Shown here in pieces: positions 43,801 through 55,574 of a stretch of 64,000 bases of DNA. The position numbers and the translations under genes are program-made. The notes below the pieces were generated by a model. It was not told where the DNA came from. It saw only the letters and a program-made list of their open reading frames with translations, and did no database searches. The stretch is from positions 744,001 to 808,000 of the forward strand of contig SKCR01006516.1 of assembly GCA_019454045.1 (NCBI GenBank), written 5' to 3'. Source of the DNA: Zanthoxylum bungeanum. Taxonomy: Eukaryota; Streptophyta; Magnoliopsida; Sapindales; Rutaceae. Position 1 is the stretch's first letter. Each line of letters starts with the position of its first letter.

Positions 43801-44360
43801 CAATAAAAGAAAATGCTGAGGTAAAAAGATCTACTTTTATTACTTCTATTTTAGATATCTCCCTTAATATAATATATTAACTTTGCATGATAATTACCAA
43901 CCAGCCATATAGGCGGTATCCAGATTAAGTCAAATTAATAATTAATTACCAACCGACCAATCAGGCGGTATCCAGTTTAGTCAGGTTAAAACCAATTTAA
44001 ATAATTACCAACCGACCAATATGGCGGTATCCTTGTTAAGTCAGGTTTTAACTAGTTTATATATTATAATTAAGGGGGATTAATCTAAATATTAGTAATA
44101 AAAGTTTTACCTTTTACCCCAGCAAATGGGAGTTACCTTTTCATTACTGAAAAGTAAAAAAAAACTGAAAATTAAAGAAAGAAAAGTATTGTACGTAAAA
44201 GTAAATTGCGGAAAGTAAAAACTGAAAAGTAAGAAAAGAAAGTGCGAAAGCGGAATTAATTACAAAAAGCTATAAATAAATAAACAAGATACAATATTCT
44301 TAGTATTTTTAAGGAATTCCTTAGAAGAAAGTATGAATTTTACAAATGAAATGGCTTGGT

Positions 44361-44367
44361 ATTTATA
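44361..44367 (-). promoter_or_regulatory. LTR TATA box (minus copy)
   Basis: The minus strand reads TATAAAT in GCCTATAAATACC, corresponding to CCTATAAATTG of the plus copy; the other LTR has it at 52215-52221. Confidence 0.65.
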
Positions 44368-44394
44368 GGCAAAATTTTGCCTCCATCAAATCAT

Positions 44395-44480
44395 CCACCA
44401 AATCAATTATTAATTGCTCCACCAAATCAATTATTAATTGCTCCACTAATTGCTCCACCAAATCCATTATTAATTGCTCC
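44395..44480 (-). repeat. Minisatellite AATCAATTATTAATTGCTCC, short allele
   Basis: Two to three units here versus a longer array in the other LTR (52250-52380). The unit is about 36 bp with CCACTAATTGCTCCACCAAAT spacers. Confidence 0.75.
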
Positions 44481-45004
44481 ATTAATCTCTTATCATGTTT
44501 GGTGATGATTTGATAATTTTTTATTATTTATTTATTAATTTATTTTTTGCTTTGAAAATGATTGAAAGTGACTTTAATAATTACACACAACACACTTCTG
44601 GATGGTTCATCAATTTCGGGCATGACATCTTCAGAATTCGAAATTATTTTATCTTTCAACGTTGTAGATCTTTGATTCTTCTTTAATCTGGAACTTGAAT
44701 CAGCTCAATCCGATATCAGAGTAAAAAGTTATGCCCAAAATACGACAGATTCGCAAAACTGGAATTTCCAAAACTGCACTTCGTTGAAACGCCCTTTCAA
44801 GTTTCCAATCTCCAAAATTAATATGTCAAGTCCAATTTTTACCCTTATTTGACCTATATTTCGTCCTAAATGATTTCATTAAGTCCCAATATTATTTTAT
44901 CTGCAAAATAAACTAAAACATATCAAAATGTTCATCAACCCGAGAAACTAAACAAAATATTAAGTAAAAGAGGCGGTAAATATTGATATATTTTCCGCTC
45001 ATCA

Positions 45005-45017
45005 CACCCCCAAACCT
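45005..45017 (-). promoter_or_regulatory. Polypurine tract (minus copy)
   Basis: The minus strand reads AGGTTTGGGGGTG immediately before the LTR start TGATGAGCGG, identical to the plus copy. Confidence 0.8.
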
Positions 45018-46308
45018 AACATTTTGCTAGTCCTCGAGCAAAACAACAAACTAAAATACAAGAAACAATTAAAATTAAACTAAGCCACTTTCGTAGGGAT
45101 CAAGGTTGCATTTAGCATATGCAACAAGCCTTTAAACCCCTAGGTGTCCCTAGTGGACGAGTTGTAGTCTCGTGAGGGTTTACAGCAATGATACCCACAA
45201 ACATTTTACAAAAGTAAAAAGGTAGTGAAACTAATGCACACAAAAGCAAACAGACAAGCGAAAAGAGAATAAAGAAGTTAGTGACTAATCAGGTGAAACT
45301 TCTACTCCAGTCAATATTTGTTTTGTTTCATTCTAAATTACCGAATAAGTAAATTCTTCGATTATTTTTACCATTCTCCATATACAACAGTCGACAAAAT
45401 ATTAATCAACTCATTTTTGCCCACAACAGTCACAAGTGTAGTTGATAAGAGAGTAATATTTTTGTCCTAAAGTTTATCAGAATTCACATCTTTTTGCAGC
45501 AATGGAATAATTTTTCTGATTTTTCTGATTTTTTTTTCTTTGATTTTTGATTTTTTTATATACAATATCTTCCGTCTATGTATTGAGTGTTGGGTCGGTG
45601 GCTCCCAAACCAGTTGGCTTTAGGGCACCAGGTGTTAAGACACCCCTACGGACTTAATTACTCAGACTTCATATATATATATTTATTCAGCATCTTTGAT
45701 CCATGTAACGAGCTTTGCGCCAGTTACTCCCAAACCAGTTGGTTTTAGGGCACTAGGTGTTAAAACACCCTTACAGACTTAATAACTCGGACCTCAAATT
45801 TTTTTTTTTTACTCCATTGCTTTTTGAGATGCTTCATCCAATTAAACTAGAGCACTGAATATTACAAACTTTTCAATTACAGTTCATGTCTGTATGTTAC
45901 TATACATATTGATAATACCTGTCAACTGAGCATATGAATATCCATTTTAGTCAATTTTATGGAGAAATTACTAATTAAATAATTCAAAAGGAAATAAACA
46001 AAATGGTTTAAGATACGTCTCAGGAGTGAAAACTCCTTACTCAGCTATCTCTTACCAATTTCACCTTTTTAGTCAAAATAAAAACAAAAACGCAAAATAT
46101 TTTTGTAATTTTTGAAAATTTTTCAAATTTTTTTTTTGTATTTTACGAAAAATTTTGGACTAAAAATAAATAACACACAAACTAAAAACAAGGTACTTAT
46201 CAACTAATTCCCTCCCCCAAACCTAAATGAGACATTGTCCCCAATGTCTTAAACAGTAGAAGAAGAGTTTAGAAGATAATACCTGGTTAGCTGAAATTCT
46301 ACAGGAAA
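45018..46308 (-). other. Conserved 3' non-coding region (minus copy)
   Basis: Collinear with 31438-32737. It carries the tandem repeat (45580-45790), a T12 tract (45799-45810, A-tract in sense), the AGGAGT/ACTCCT hairpin (near 46020-46040) and the GACATTG/CAATGTC hairpin (near 46235-46250). No coding sequence seen. Confidence 0.65.
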
Positions 46309-46970
46309 TTAAAGGTTAAGATCCAGATTAATCCGACGCCTCTTACCACGATCGTCCTCAGACCAATTTATCTTTGAAAGGATAGGGTCAACTTGTGGTT
46401 CATAGGCTAAGAGTTGTTCAATTAGATCCGGAGCAGTTCTGGCAGTAAAAATGAGTTCTTTCATAGGTTTTGACACTAACCCATTTCTCCGAGCATCATC
46501 AAGAAACACACAAAGAAAATCATAAAATCCTTCAACGTTGTATAGTCCAAGCGGTTTCTGGTGTATGTTCAGGTTCGCCCAAGATAACACTTTAAAAATT
46601 TCCTCCAATGTACCCAAGCCACCTGACAAAGCAATAAAAGCATCAGCACGATTAATCATTTCTACCAGTCGTTCAGACATACCTGTCACAATTAGCTCTT
46701 CTCCGTTTGATGGTTCAATAAGATTTGCCTCTGCCAAGGGTTTTGGGATGATTCCCAAAACGTGACTGCCTCATTCATGTACAGCCTTTGAAACGATCCC
46801 CATAAGTCCAAGATTACCCCCGCCATATATTAAGTGCATATTCCTTGCAGCTAAGACAAAACACACAGATGTTTTCAACTCGTCTTCTTGAAGGGCTTCA
46901 TTTTTTTTATGTATTTCTTTCTCAACTCTGGATGCCTTCAAAAGTGCAATGACGGGCTGAATTTATAGTA
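46309..46970 (-). pseudogene. LOG-like: LOG-like gene, second captured copy
   Basis: The 149-codon open frame (46758-46309) encodes the C-terminal two thirds of a LOG protein, from GIIPKPLAEANLI through the conserved-Arg segment GMSERLVEM and [15 protein letters not shown] to the stop. The signature proline is replaced by serine (SGG for PGG). Upstream, YGGGNLGLMG is present but cut off by an in-frame TGA near 46772. About 21 residues after the TSVCF strand are deleted relative to the plus copy, and an A-run frameshift lies near 46907. Length and order otherwise match 30730-31437. Inactive as it stands. Confidence 0.85.
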
Positions 46971-47162
46971 CCTGAAAAGGGTGAGTAAAAATAGCACAAG
47001 TATCTTCCAGAGGACGATTAGTAGCGAAATAATATCGTGATAGTCAAAAAGGTCTGGATCCTGTCGGAAAAAACAAAAGAAAAACAACAAAACAAATCAC
47101 AATTATTAAGAAAAGACAAAGAGATATAATATTTACAAGAAAAGTAACGGCTTGATTGACGT

Positions 47163-47743
47163 CTATGCGTCAGGGACAAACTTCCCATCCAATTTTCTTA
47201 TAAATTGGCAAACATGGTCTTTTTGAGTCAGATTCCCGAGACTTAACAATTGTCTTTCTTTTTGGAATTGTGTATGTAATTTGTGAATGGCTATGTGAAC
47301 ATATCCACTGGGATGCGTCTCAAGAGTTGAAGATATATCATCTAAAGACTCCTTACTCAAGCCATCCCTAATGAATTAATTTTGTCTTCGCGATTATCAG
47401 ACACCATTCCTAAAGAACGACAACGAGTATTGCAATTTCAGCGTGCACATTTGTAACAAACACCCATTTGTTTAGCTCTACGTTTCTTTGCATAGGTGAT
47501 TCTTCCAAAACCAGGCAGATGTGAAATAAAAGAGTCAGAAGACTCACCTGCCAATCGGACTCGTGCTTCAATTACCCAACGAATGTCATTAGGAACACCA
47601 TAGATTGTTAGTAGTCTCATCCGTTCCAAGCGAGCTTTGTAGACTTTCATCAGAGAGTTTTGAGGGAGAGACGGAAATTGCTTGTGACGATTTGCGAGAA
47701 CTTCTTCCATCCTGAAATGTCTTAATCTGCAAAAACTAAACAC
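47163..47743 (-). pseudogene. ORF-X, frameshifted copy
   Basis: The 101-codon frame 47743-47438 has the same start region (MEEVLANRHKQFPSLPQ) and ends in the cysteine cluster (CYKCAR). The C-terminal half continues in another frame at 47360-47163 down to GKFVPDA. It is disrupted by a stop near the cysteine cluster and a frameshift near 47370. Closely similar to the intact ORF at 29977-30525, with a mix of conservative changes. Confidence 0.75.
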
Positions 47744-47849
47744 ACCAAATTTAAATCACACCAAATCACAATATATACAAAAATTGCATGGGTTGCCTCC
47801 CTGCAAGCGCTAAGTTTATAGTCGTCAGCCAGACTTGACTTCTCGAATG

Positions 47850-48225
47850 TTAAGCTGGATCTGAAAGTGTAACTTTCTTTTTGTCGCTCAAATGATTCTC
47901 CCCTAGTGCTTGACACGCTTGTTTTTAACCTTGAAAGTTTTGTTTGTTGAGTCAGGATCATGTATCTCAACGGCTCTGTCTGGTAAAACCTTGGTGATCA
48001 CAAATGGACTTGACCACCGTGATTTTGGCTTCCATGGGAAGAATTCCCCCTTGATTTGTTTAAGTACCTTCTGCCCAGGTTCCAATTGTATGCGCACTGA
48101 CTTCTCATCATGTCTTTTCCTTGCCTTTTCCTTGTACAATTTGGCATCCTCAAAAGGTTGTATGTGAAATTCCTCCAATTCGTTGAGCTGGTGGAAATTT
48201 TTCTCTTATGTTGCTTGTAGTGCAA
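47850..48225 (-). pseudogene. Integrase C-terminal piece (minus copy)
   Basis: Fragments in overlapping frames (48178-47903) show EEFHIQPFEDAKLYKEK, RIQLEPGQKVL, a WKPKSRWSSPFVITKVLP block and FKVKNKRVKH. They follow the same linker as the plus copy with no RT, RNase H or integrase core between. A short deletion near 48055 shifts the frame. Confidence 0.8.
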
Positions 48226-48655
48226 GAATAGGCTTCTTCAGTACGCAGTGCACTTTATCTTCAGGCTCCACATGTAATTGACATGTTTTAAGTTTGTGAG
48301 TAGAACTTTGCATTGCATTGGAGTTCTGAATGGTACTGTGTATCACATCAAGTCTGAAACATTCCTCATTCTTTTCATCATCTGGGAAATTCATGGCCTT
48401 GAAAACATTGAATGTTACTTCTTGGTCCTGTACCCTCATGGTTAATTCTCCTTTTTGTACATCAATAATGGTTCGACCTGTAGCCAAGAATGGTCTCCCG
48501 AGAATGATCGGCACGTCTTCGTCTTCCTCCATATCAAGGACAATAAAATCTGCTGGGAAAATGAATTTGTCAACCTTGACCAGCACATCCTCAACTACGC
48601 CTCTTGGAAATATTTGCGTTCTATCAGCAAGTTGTAGAGAGACTGAAGTGGGCAT
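48206..48655 (-). CDS. Protease C-terminal part and linker (minus copy)
   Basis: A 149-codon frame continuing the protease after a nonsense change (CAG to TAG at 48668-48670). It contains VPIILGRPFLATGRTIIDV and then the linker KAMNFPDDEKNEECFRLD to the fusion point. With the upstream frame it would form one gag-pro reading frame but for that stop. Confidence 0.75.
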   Translation of the reverse strand: MPTSVSLQLADRTQIFPRGVVEDVLVKVDKFIFPADFIVLDMEEDEDVPIILGRPFLATGRTIIDVQKGELTMRVQDQEVTFNVFKAMNFPDDEKNEECFRLDVIHSTIQNSNAMQSSTHKLKTCQLHVEPEDKVHCVLKKPILALQAT

Positions 48656-48667
48656 TGTTTCTCCAAT

Positions 48668-49612
48668 CTATAATTTCCTGAAAATAGAAAAAGACATCAA
48701 GTTAACACTTGCACCTAAATCACATAAAGCCTTACCAAAGTTATGTTCTCCTATGATGCATGGAATGGTGAAACTGCCAGGATCTTTCAACTTCGGGGGA
48801 AGTTTCCTCTGAATGATGGCACTGCATTCTTCTGTTAATGCTATTGTCTCGTAATCTCCCAATCTCCGCTTTCGTGAAAGAATGTCTTTCATGAATTTGG
48901 CATAGCTGGGCATTTGTTCCAACGCTTCTGCAAATGGAATGTTGATATGCAGCTTTTTGAAGATTTCCAGGAACCGAGAAAACTGCTTGTCCAATTTGTT
49001 CTTCTGAAGACGTTGAGGAAAAGGTGGAGGTGGAATGATCTGTTCTTTTTCCTTTGCTTCTTTTTCCTCCATCTGTTGCTTTGTTTCTTTTGGAACTTCC
49101 TCAGCAGCTGTTTTGGCTCCAACATCTTTTTTGATTTCAGTACCGCTTTTTAATATGATGGCATGACATTGCTCATTTCCCATGTTCCTTGGATTTGGCT
49201 CTGTGTTGCTAGGAAGGGTACCTGACGGTCTGTAACTCTGAACATTTGCCAGTTGTCCAATTTGATTCTCCAGTGCTTTAATAGAAGCAGATTGACTTTG
49301 AATTAATGCTGATTGGGATTGAAACATAGCATCATATCTTGCTGTTTGAGATTGAAACATAGTATCATATCTTGCTGCTTGAAAGTCGTGTTTTACTTCT
49401 ATCTTTTTCAAGTGGGTCAACACTTCTGTTATTCCTGGTTCATTTGCCTGCTCCTGGCTTTTGTTCTGTTGCTGGAATTCAGGTGGTGGATAGTTCTGCT
49501 GTTGGCCTGAATTATTGCTCCATGCGAAATTGGGATGATTCCTCCACCCTGGGTTGTAGGTGTTGGAATATGGATTGTTCCCCTGTCTGTTGAAATTATT
49601 GACATAATTCAC
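48668..49612 (-). CDS. Gag C-terminal region with protease start (minus copy)
   Basis: A 314-codon open frame: Asn/Gln-rich segment, a short repeated RYDTMFQSQ/RYDAMFQSQ stretch with coiled-coil character (about residues 75-105), a K/E-rich linker, PPPPFPQRLQ, a DYETIALTEECSAIIQRKLPP segment, and finally the protease start with CDLGASVNLMS (catalytic Asp). It ends at a TAG where the plus copy has CAG. It best represents the unbroken gag-to-protease layout of the family. Confidence 0.75.
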   Translation of the reverse strand: MNYVNNFNRQGNNPYSNTYNPGWRNHPNFAWSNNSGQQQNYPPPEFQQQNKSQEQANEPGITEVLTHLKKIEVKHDFQAARYDTMFQSQTARYDAMFQSQSALIQSQSASIKALENQIGQLANVQSYRPSGTLPSNTEPNPRNMGNEQCHAIILKSGTEIKKDVGAKTAAEEVPKETKQQMEEKEAKEKEQIIPPPPFPQRLQKNKLDKQFSRFLEIFKKLHINIPFAEALEQMPSYAKFMKDILSRKRRLGDYETIALTEECSAIIQRKLPPKLKDPGSFTIPCIIGEHNFGKALCDLGASVNLMSFSIFRKL

Positions 49613-50567
49613 CGTTTCTTTATGTTGGTTGAAAGATCTGACTCAGGTGCTCCTCCAAATGGTGAACTTGTGGATCCACCATTAACTTTTATGTTAAGAG
49701 TTTCCAGATTTTTGCAAATCACATCTAGCTTGGAATTCAGTGCTGTGTTGTCTCCAACTTCATAAATTCCTGTAATTCTTTGGATCATGCTCCTTTCTGT
49801 TGGCCATAAAGAATTGTTGTTGGCCATTTCTTCGATTAGGTCCCAGGCTTCATCTTCTCATTTTGCCATTAAAGCTCCTCCAGCAGCAGCATCGGTTGTG
49901 GTTCTCATTATTCCAGAAAGTCCATCATAAAATGTTTGGACTTGAAGCCATTTTGGAATTTCATGGTGAAGACATTTCCGGAGTAAATCTTTGAATCTTT
50001 CCCAAGCTTCGCAAGGGATTCTGAATCTTGTTGCATGAAGGATGTGATGGCATTCCTCAACTTTGCAGTTCTGGCTGGTGGAAAGTACTTTGCAAGAAAT
50101 TTGGTGGCTAAAGTGTTCCAAGTTGTGATAGAACCTGCTGGTAGTGAATGTAGCCAAACTTTAGCTCTGTCTTTCAGGAAATATGGAAAAACTCGCAGTC
50201 TCATTGCTTCTTCTGATGCTCTGTTGTAGTTGAAAGTGCCGCAAACTTCCAGGAAGTTACTGATGTGGGCATTAGGATCTTCAGTTACATTCCCCCCGAA
50301 ATGAACTGACTGCTGAATCATCTGAATGCATGTTTTGATGTCACACGCATTTGCTGGTAAAAGAGGAAGTACAATACAGGAAATGAGTCTGTCAACCACC
50401 AGAATGGTTCTGTCTCGAATGGGAATCGGTGGTGCAACCTCCAACGGTTCAGGTTCCATGTTGACTAAAGCTTCTTGGCCTTCTCGTCTTTCCCTTCTCA
50501 ACTGTCTGATGGTTCTTTCAATTTCCGGGTCAAGCGGTCGGAGTTCAAAGCTTCTGGTTCGTCTCAT
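49613..50567 (-). pseudogene. gag N-terminal region (minus copy)
   Basis: Starts at the ATG complementary to 50565-50567 (MRRTRSFEL), in a frame open from 50591 to 49908. Contains the CDIKTCIQMIQQSVHFGG block, RVFPYFLKDRAKVWLHSLPAGSI and FLAKYFPPART, typical of plant retrotransposon gag. A frameshift near 50020 and others between 49613 and 49908 separate it from the C-terminal half. An acceptor-like TATGTTTCAG lies just upstream of the start. Confidence 0.8.
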
Positions 50568-50674
50568 GAAGTTTCTGAGAACCTGAAACATAAGAAAACA
50601 AAAACAATAAGTAAAAAGAAATTAGATACAAGTAACGTATCTAACCCCTAAACTAATAGTAAAAGATAAATAAG

Positions 50675-50692
50675 TCCCCGGAAACGGCGCCA
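50675..50692 (-). promoter_or_regulatory. Primer-binding site (minus copy), tRNA-Asp type
   Basis: The minus strand reads TGGCGCCGTTTCCGGGGA, one change from the plus copy's TGGCGCCGTTGCCGGGGA, seven bases from the LTR. Confidence 0.8.
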
Positions 50693-50699
50693 AAAAATT

Positions 50700-52907
50700 T
50701 GACCGGTGCGTAAACACACACGTATAACGCAAGCGCACGTATCGTTCAAGTAGTATAAAAATATCGATCCCACGAGGACTTAATTCCTACTATTGTTATT
50801 AATTATTGATACTATTTATTTACATGTATCTAATTATAGGGAGAAGAGAATGATTGTTTGATTGGTTGGTTGAATGTGATTTTCTTTAATTAAAATAAAT
50901 AAAATAAACAAAAGAAAATACTAAGGAAAATAACAAAAAGACTCAAAGATCTAGGGTTGTAAAACATTCTAATATCTTTCAAAAGATGAAGTGATTATTT
51001 TATGTTTGTGTAATAAATCAGTTTACTAACCTGGAACACAAAATTATGCAAAAGCCTTTGTCGATGGTCAGACGCAAATACCCAGTTTAACCCAATTGAA
51101 CCATATGTCTATGTCAACCAAATTATCTGGATTCATTAAGTTTAAGTTCCAATTATGGCTACCCCCGCCCGACAGGTATATGTCTATCCTGTAAGGAAAT
51201 TTATTAAAGGGTTATCTATCCTCAAGGAAGATCGTGGGCTATTAAGTCTAAGGCTGAAACCTAAAATCCCTATGTCTAGTTCATTTTAGATTTACCACAT
51301 CAATCTTATTGGTAATCAGACAACAAGAAGAATTAAGCTTAAGACTTAATAAATAAACCTTTAAATTACCCAAACTATAAAATAACCCCTTATAAAACGG
51401 TGATATTAGAATTCATCACAACCCCAGATAACTAACTTAGTTACGACACATAACTAGGGCTAGTAAAAACTTAAATAAAATAAAAGACATAAAGTAAAAT
51501 GCTGAAAAGTAAATTGCTGAAAAGTAATGACGAAAAGTAAATGCTGAAATTAAATACTGAAAATTAAATGCTGAAAAGTAAATTGCTGAAAAGTAAATTG
51601 CTGAAAAGTAAATACTGAAAGTAAATTGCTGAAAAGTAAATAAAGTAAAAGTACAATAAAAGAAAATGATGAGGTAAAAAGATCCACTTTTATTACTTCT
51701 ATTTTAGATATCTCCCTTAATATAATATATTAACTTTGCATGATAATTACCAACCAGCCATATAGGCGGTATCCAGATTAAGTCAAACTAATAATTAATT
51801 ACCAACCGACCAATCAGGCGGTATCCAGTTTAGTCAGGTTAAAACCAATTTAAATAATTACCAACCGACCAATATGGCGGTATCCTTGTTAAGTCAGGTT
51901 TTAACTAGTTTATATATTATAATTAAGGGGGATTAATCTAAATATTAGTAATAAAAGTTTTACCTTTTACCCCAGCAAATGGGAGTTACCTTTTCATTAC
52001 TGAAAAGTAAAAAAAACTGAAAATTAAAGAAAGAAAAGTATTGTACGTAAAAGTAAATTGCGGAAAGTAAAAACTGAAAAGTAAAGAAAAGAAAGTGCGA
52101 AAGCGGAAATTAATTACAAAAAGCTATAAATAAATAAACAAGATACAATATTCTTAGTATTTTTAAGGAATTCCTTAGAAGAAAGTATGAATTTTACAAA
52201 TGAAATGGCTTGGTATTTATAGGCAAAATTTTGCCTCCATCAAATCATCCACCAAATCAATTATTAATTGCTCCACTAATTGCTCCACCAAATCAATTAT
52301 TAATTGCTCCACTAATTGCTCCACCAAATCAATTATTAATTGCTCCACTAATTGCTCCACCAAATCCATTATTAATTGCTCCATTAATCTCTTATCATGT
52401 TTGGTGATGATTTGATAATTTTTTATTATTTATTTATTAATTTATTTTTTGCTTTGAAAATGATTGAAAGTGACTTTAATAATTACACACAACACACTTC
52501 TGGATGGTTCATCAATTTCGGGCATGACATCTTCAGAATTCGAAATTATTTTATCTTTCAACGTTGTAGATCTTTGATTCTTCTTTAATCTGGAACTTGA
52601 ATCAGCTCAATCCGATATTGGAGTAAAACGTTATGCCCAAAATACGACAGATGCGCAAAACTGGAATTTCCAAAACTGCACTTCGTTGAAACGCCCTTTC
52701 AAGTTTCCAATCTCCAAAATTAATATGTCAAGTCCAATTTTTGCCCTTATTTGACCCATATTTCGTCCTAAACAATTTCATTAAGTCTCAATATTATTTT
52801 ATCTGCAAAATAAACTAAAACATATCAAAATGTTCATCAAACCCGAGAAACTAAACAAAATATTAAGTAAAAGAGGCAGTAAATATTGATATATTTTCCG
52901 CTCATCA
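50700..52907 (-). repeat. 5' LTR of gypsy-LOG element (minus copy)
   Basis: Near-identical to 42850-45004 except for a longer minisatellite and scattered single-base differences. Ends CCGCTCATCA followed by ACCCG. Confidence 0.92.
52250..52380 (-). repeat. Minisatellite AATCAATTATTAATTGCTCC, long allele
   Basis: Three full ~36-bp units plus partial ones, more than in the partner LTR. The plus-strand ORFs called here are the repeat translated. Confidence 0.8.
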
Positions 52908-52912
52908 ACCCG

Positions 52913-55558
52913 CTGAGACCGGTACGTGTCATATATTGGAATGTTGGATTCTAATGGTTTCTCAATGAACCATGAGTCTAAGGAGACTCATATAGACACG
53001 TAGGTGTTTATATCAGATAAACAATGAACGACTCACTGAATAATCTTAATAGATGGTACACCAACATCAATAAGAATCTTCTCGGGTTGAGTGAGCATAG
53101 TGATCCTTCAACTTGAGATACCACTGTTGATATATGAGGTATCCTCCACACTTTGATGACAGTCACGTCATCGATCTATTTAGATCAGACCTTCGCCTAT
53201 TCGTTGAGTGGGGACTGATACTCAGGATATCCTGTGCGTATCAAGATAGGATCTGTCAGTTTTGTATACAGAGCATAGGTATCCATTATGGAATTAGCAA
53301 TTTGTTAAATCCATGGGCCCGTGGTACACTGTAGAAATAAGTTCTAAGTGCTATTTTAAGAGATTGCTAATAAAATCGTCGACGGGATTATACCTATAGA
53401 AATTTGACGTTTATATCTATATCTCTGGGATAATCCGGATACCTGTGACGGAAGGATTATACGTATGCAGTAACCATTGGAATGTTGGATTCTAATGGTT
53501 TCTCAATGAACCATGAGTCTGAGGAGACTCATATAGACACGTAGGTGTTTATATCAGATAAACAATGAACGACTCACTGAAGATTCTTAATAGATGGTAC
53601 ACCAACGTCAATAAAAATCTTCTCGGGTTAAGTGAGCATAATGATCCTTCAACTTGAGATACCACTGTTGATATATGAGGTATCCTCCACACTTTGATGA
53701 CAGTCACGTCACCGATCTATTTAGATCAGACCTTCACCTATTCGTTGAGTGTGGACTGATCCTCAGGATATCATGTGTGTATCAAGATAGGATCTGTCAG
53801 TTTTGTATACAGAGCATAGGTATCCATTATGGAATTAGCAATCTGTTAAATCCATGGGCCCGTGGTACACTGTAGAAATAAGTTCTAAGTGCTATTTTAA
53901 GAGATTGCTAATAAAATCGTCGACGGGATTATACCTATAGAGATTTGACGTTTATATCTATATCTCTGGGATAATCCGGATACCTATGACGGAAGGATTA
54001 TACGTATGCAGTGATCTCGACCTGTATGGTTCAGAGATTTTATCCGTGTTCGTCATAATTTACGGGTGGGTAGATTATGGACACGAAATTGGATTTCGTA
54101 ACAGATATGTCTGAACCTAGAGAGTCTCACTAATGAAATATACTTGTAGAGCACTAGGGAAACATTTATAAATAATACTGATTATTTATAAGTCGTTTAA
54201 CAGTTAAACAATAATACATGTGTTTGAGATCTTTCAGCCATTTTTTAAATGTCGAATTGTGATATTTGACATTTATTATTAATATATGTATTTTAATTAT
54301 TTAATGTAAATATAATACATATATTTGAGATATTTTTATTTAATTATTTGATTATTCAAATGTTGAATAATTAAATTAATTAAATAATTAATAGCTTGTT
54401 TACTTTAATAAAGTAAGTTAAATGGCACTTTTTAATTGGATTAATTGGCCTATATTTATTGGATAAATTGGCATGATTTAATTGGTTGATTTGTGATAAA
54501 AATTAAAGTGTTTAATGATTTATAACCACAAATTTAATTAAATCTTTTTCCAATTATTTATTGAAATAAAAATGAAAACTTAGCTAATATTTTTCCTATA
54601 TGCCATGTTTTCATTTCTTGTTTCATTACTCAAGAACCCTAAAAATATATACAAAAGAGGCTTTGAGAGAAAAATGAGAAAAAATGAAGAAAAGCTTGGA
54701 AAATCAAGTATTTTAGTAAGTTTTTCTTACTTTTTCCTACATGAAAAATATTTCTAATATACTAGGCTTCAACATGTGTAGCTTAGTTTGTTCTCTACTC
54801 TTTTATGGATGTATTTTTGATGATTGGGAACTTGGATGACATATAGAAGCATGTATATGTTTAAAGAATGCATGTAAACTAGTTTATTTGTATTCTTTTG
54901 CCATTTGATGGTTAGTTGCCATTCTAGAGTTACTTAGCCACTCATGATTGACCTAGAATTATTTTTGAGTTGTTTCATGATGGTGAGGCTTGTTTGGTGT
55001 TATGGGAATTGAATTAAAGTATTGAATTTAATTAATTTGGTGTTAATTTTGTTAATTTGTGAAATTATAAAATTAGGGGTTTTAACATTTACCAAATTTG
55101 GGGCTTTTCATATATGTGATGATATTTGATGTATATATGATGTATATTAAATTTGGGAATTTTTGGATTTGATCTTGACATGTTTTGAACAAAAATGACC
55201 AAATTACAAATTCTTGAAAATATGGGGACCATTCGGAAATTTCTGGAAAATCAGTTTCTTTGATTTGCAAATTATATTTTCATGTATTAGACATGTATAA
55301 ATCATTTTGGGATTGATTTGGAATCAATTAGAATTGTATTTGATAATTTAGGACTAAAATGACGAAAATATAAAGTTTTGGGGTAAAACGGTAATTACTG
55401 AAAATCTGATTTTTGGGTAAAAATTTCAGTTTTTAAGTATTGAGTAATTAAGATAAATTAGTTTATTTTAATTACCCAAGAAAAATTAATGAAATCAGAA
55501 AATTTTGATTTTCCGCGTTCCGCTGCGTTTACCCGAATTGCCGCCCAAAACCCCAACA
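52913..55558 (+). repeat. Copia-B 5' LTR, part 2
   Basis: Continues from 42849 after the gypsy insertion (AAACCCG|CTGAGACCGGT, compare 63020-63035 in the 3' LTR) and ends CCCCAACA. Contains a tandem duplication at 52936-54011. It has no gene. Confidence 0.9.
52936..54011 (+). repeat. 541-bp tandem duplication within LTR
   Basis: Two copies, 52936-53476 and 53477-54011, both start TTGGAATGTTGGATTC and differ at only a handful of positions. The 3' LTR and the two solo LTRs have a single copy, so the duplication arose after insertion or just in this copy. Confidence 0.88.
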
Positions 55559-55562
55559 AAAA

Positions 55563-55574
55563 TGGTATCAGAGC
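55563..55574 (+). promoter_or_regulatory. Primer-binding site of copia-B
   Basis: TGGTATCAGAGC, an exact initiator-Met type site, four bases after the LTR. Confidence 0.9.

Larger units (their letters stand above)
42850..45004 (-). repeat. 3' LTR of gypsy-LOG element (minus copy)
   Basis: Plus strand TGACCGGCGTAAACAC...CCGCTCATCA. It contains the GCTGAAAAGTAAAT microrepeat array (43640-43800), the CCAACCGACCAATATGGCGG tandem units (43895-44035) and a TATA box on the minus strand at 44361-44367. Confidence 0.92.
42850..52907 (-). mobile_element. Second non-autonomous gypsy-LOG element, minus strand
   Basis: A 10.06-kb element with LTRs of 2.16 and 2.21 kb and target duplications ACCCG (42845-42849, 52908-52912). 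On the minus strand: LTR, primer-binding site (50692), gag, protease, integrase C-terminal piece, ORF-X, LOG-like region, 3' non-coding DNA, polypurine tract (45017), LTR. It has the same gene order and the same RT-RNase H-integrase-core deletion as the plus-strand element, but a different U3. It was inserted independently, in a different copia-B LTR and a different position of that LTR. Confidence 0.92.

Noticed and set aside
43588..43803. Phe/Tyr-rich minus-strand ORF and direct repeats resembling a CRISPR-like array
   Set aside because: The GCTGAAAAGTAAAT units have no unique spacers and the locus is a plant LTR; simple microsatellite.
52200..52415. ORFs with repeated NCSTKSII units
   Set aside because: Translation of the LTR minisatellite.
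53134..53875. Repeated 66-codon ORF (also 57330-57539)
   Set aside because: Lies in copia-B LTR sequence and its tandem duplication; not a gene.
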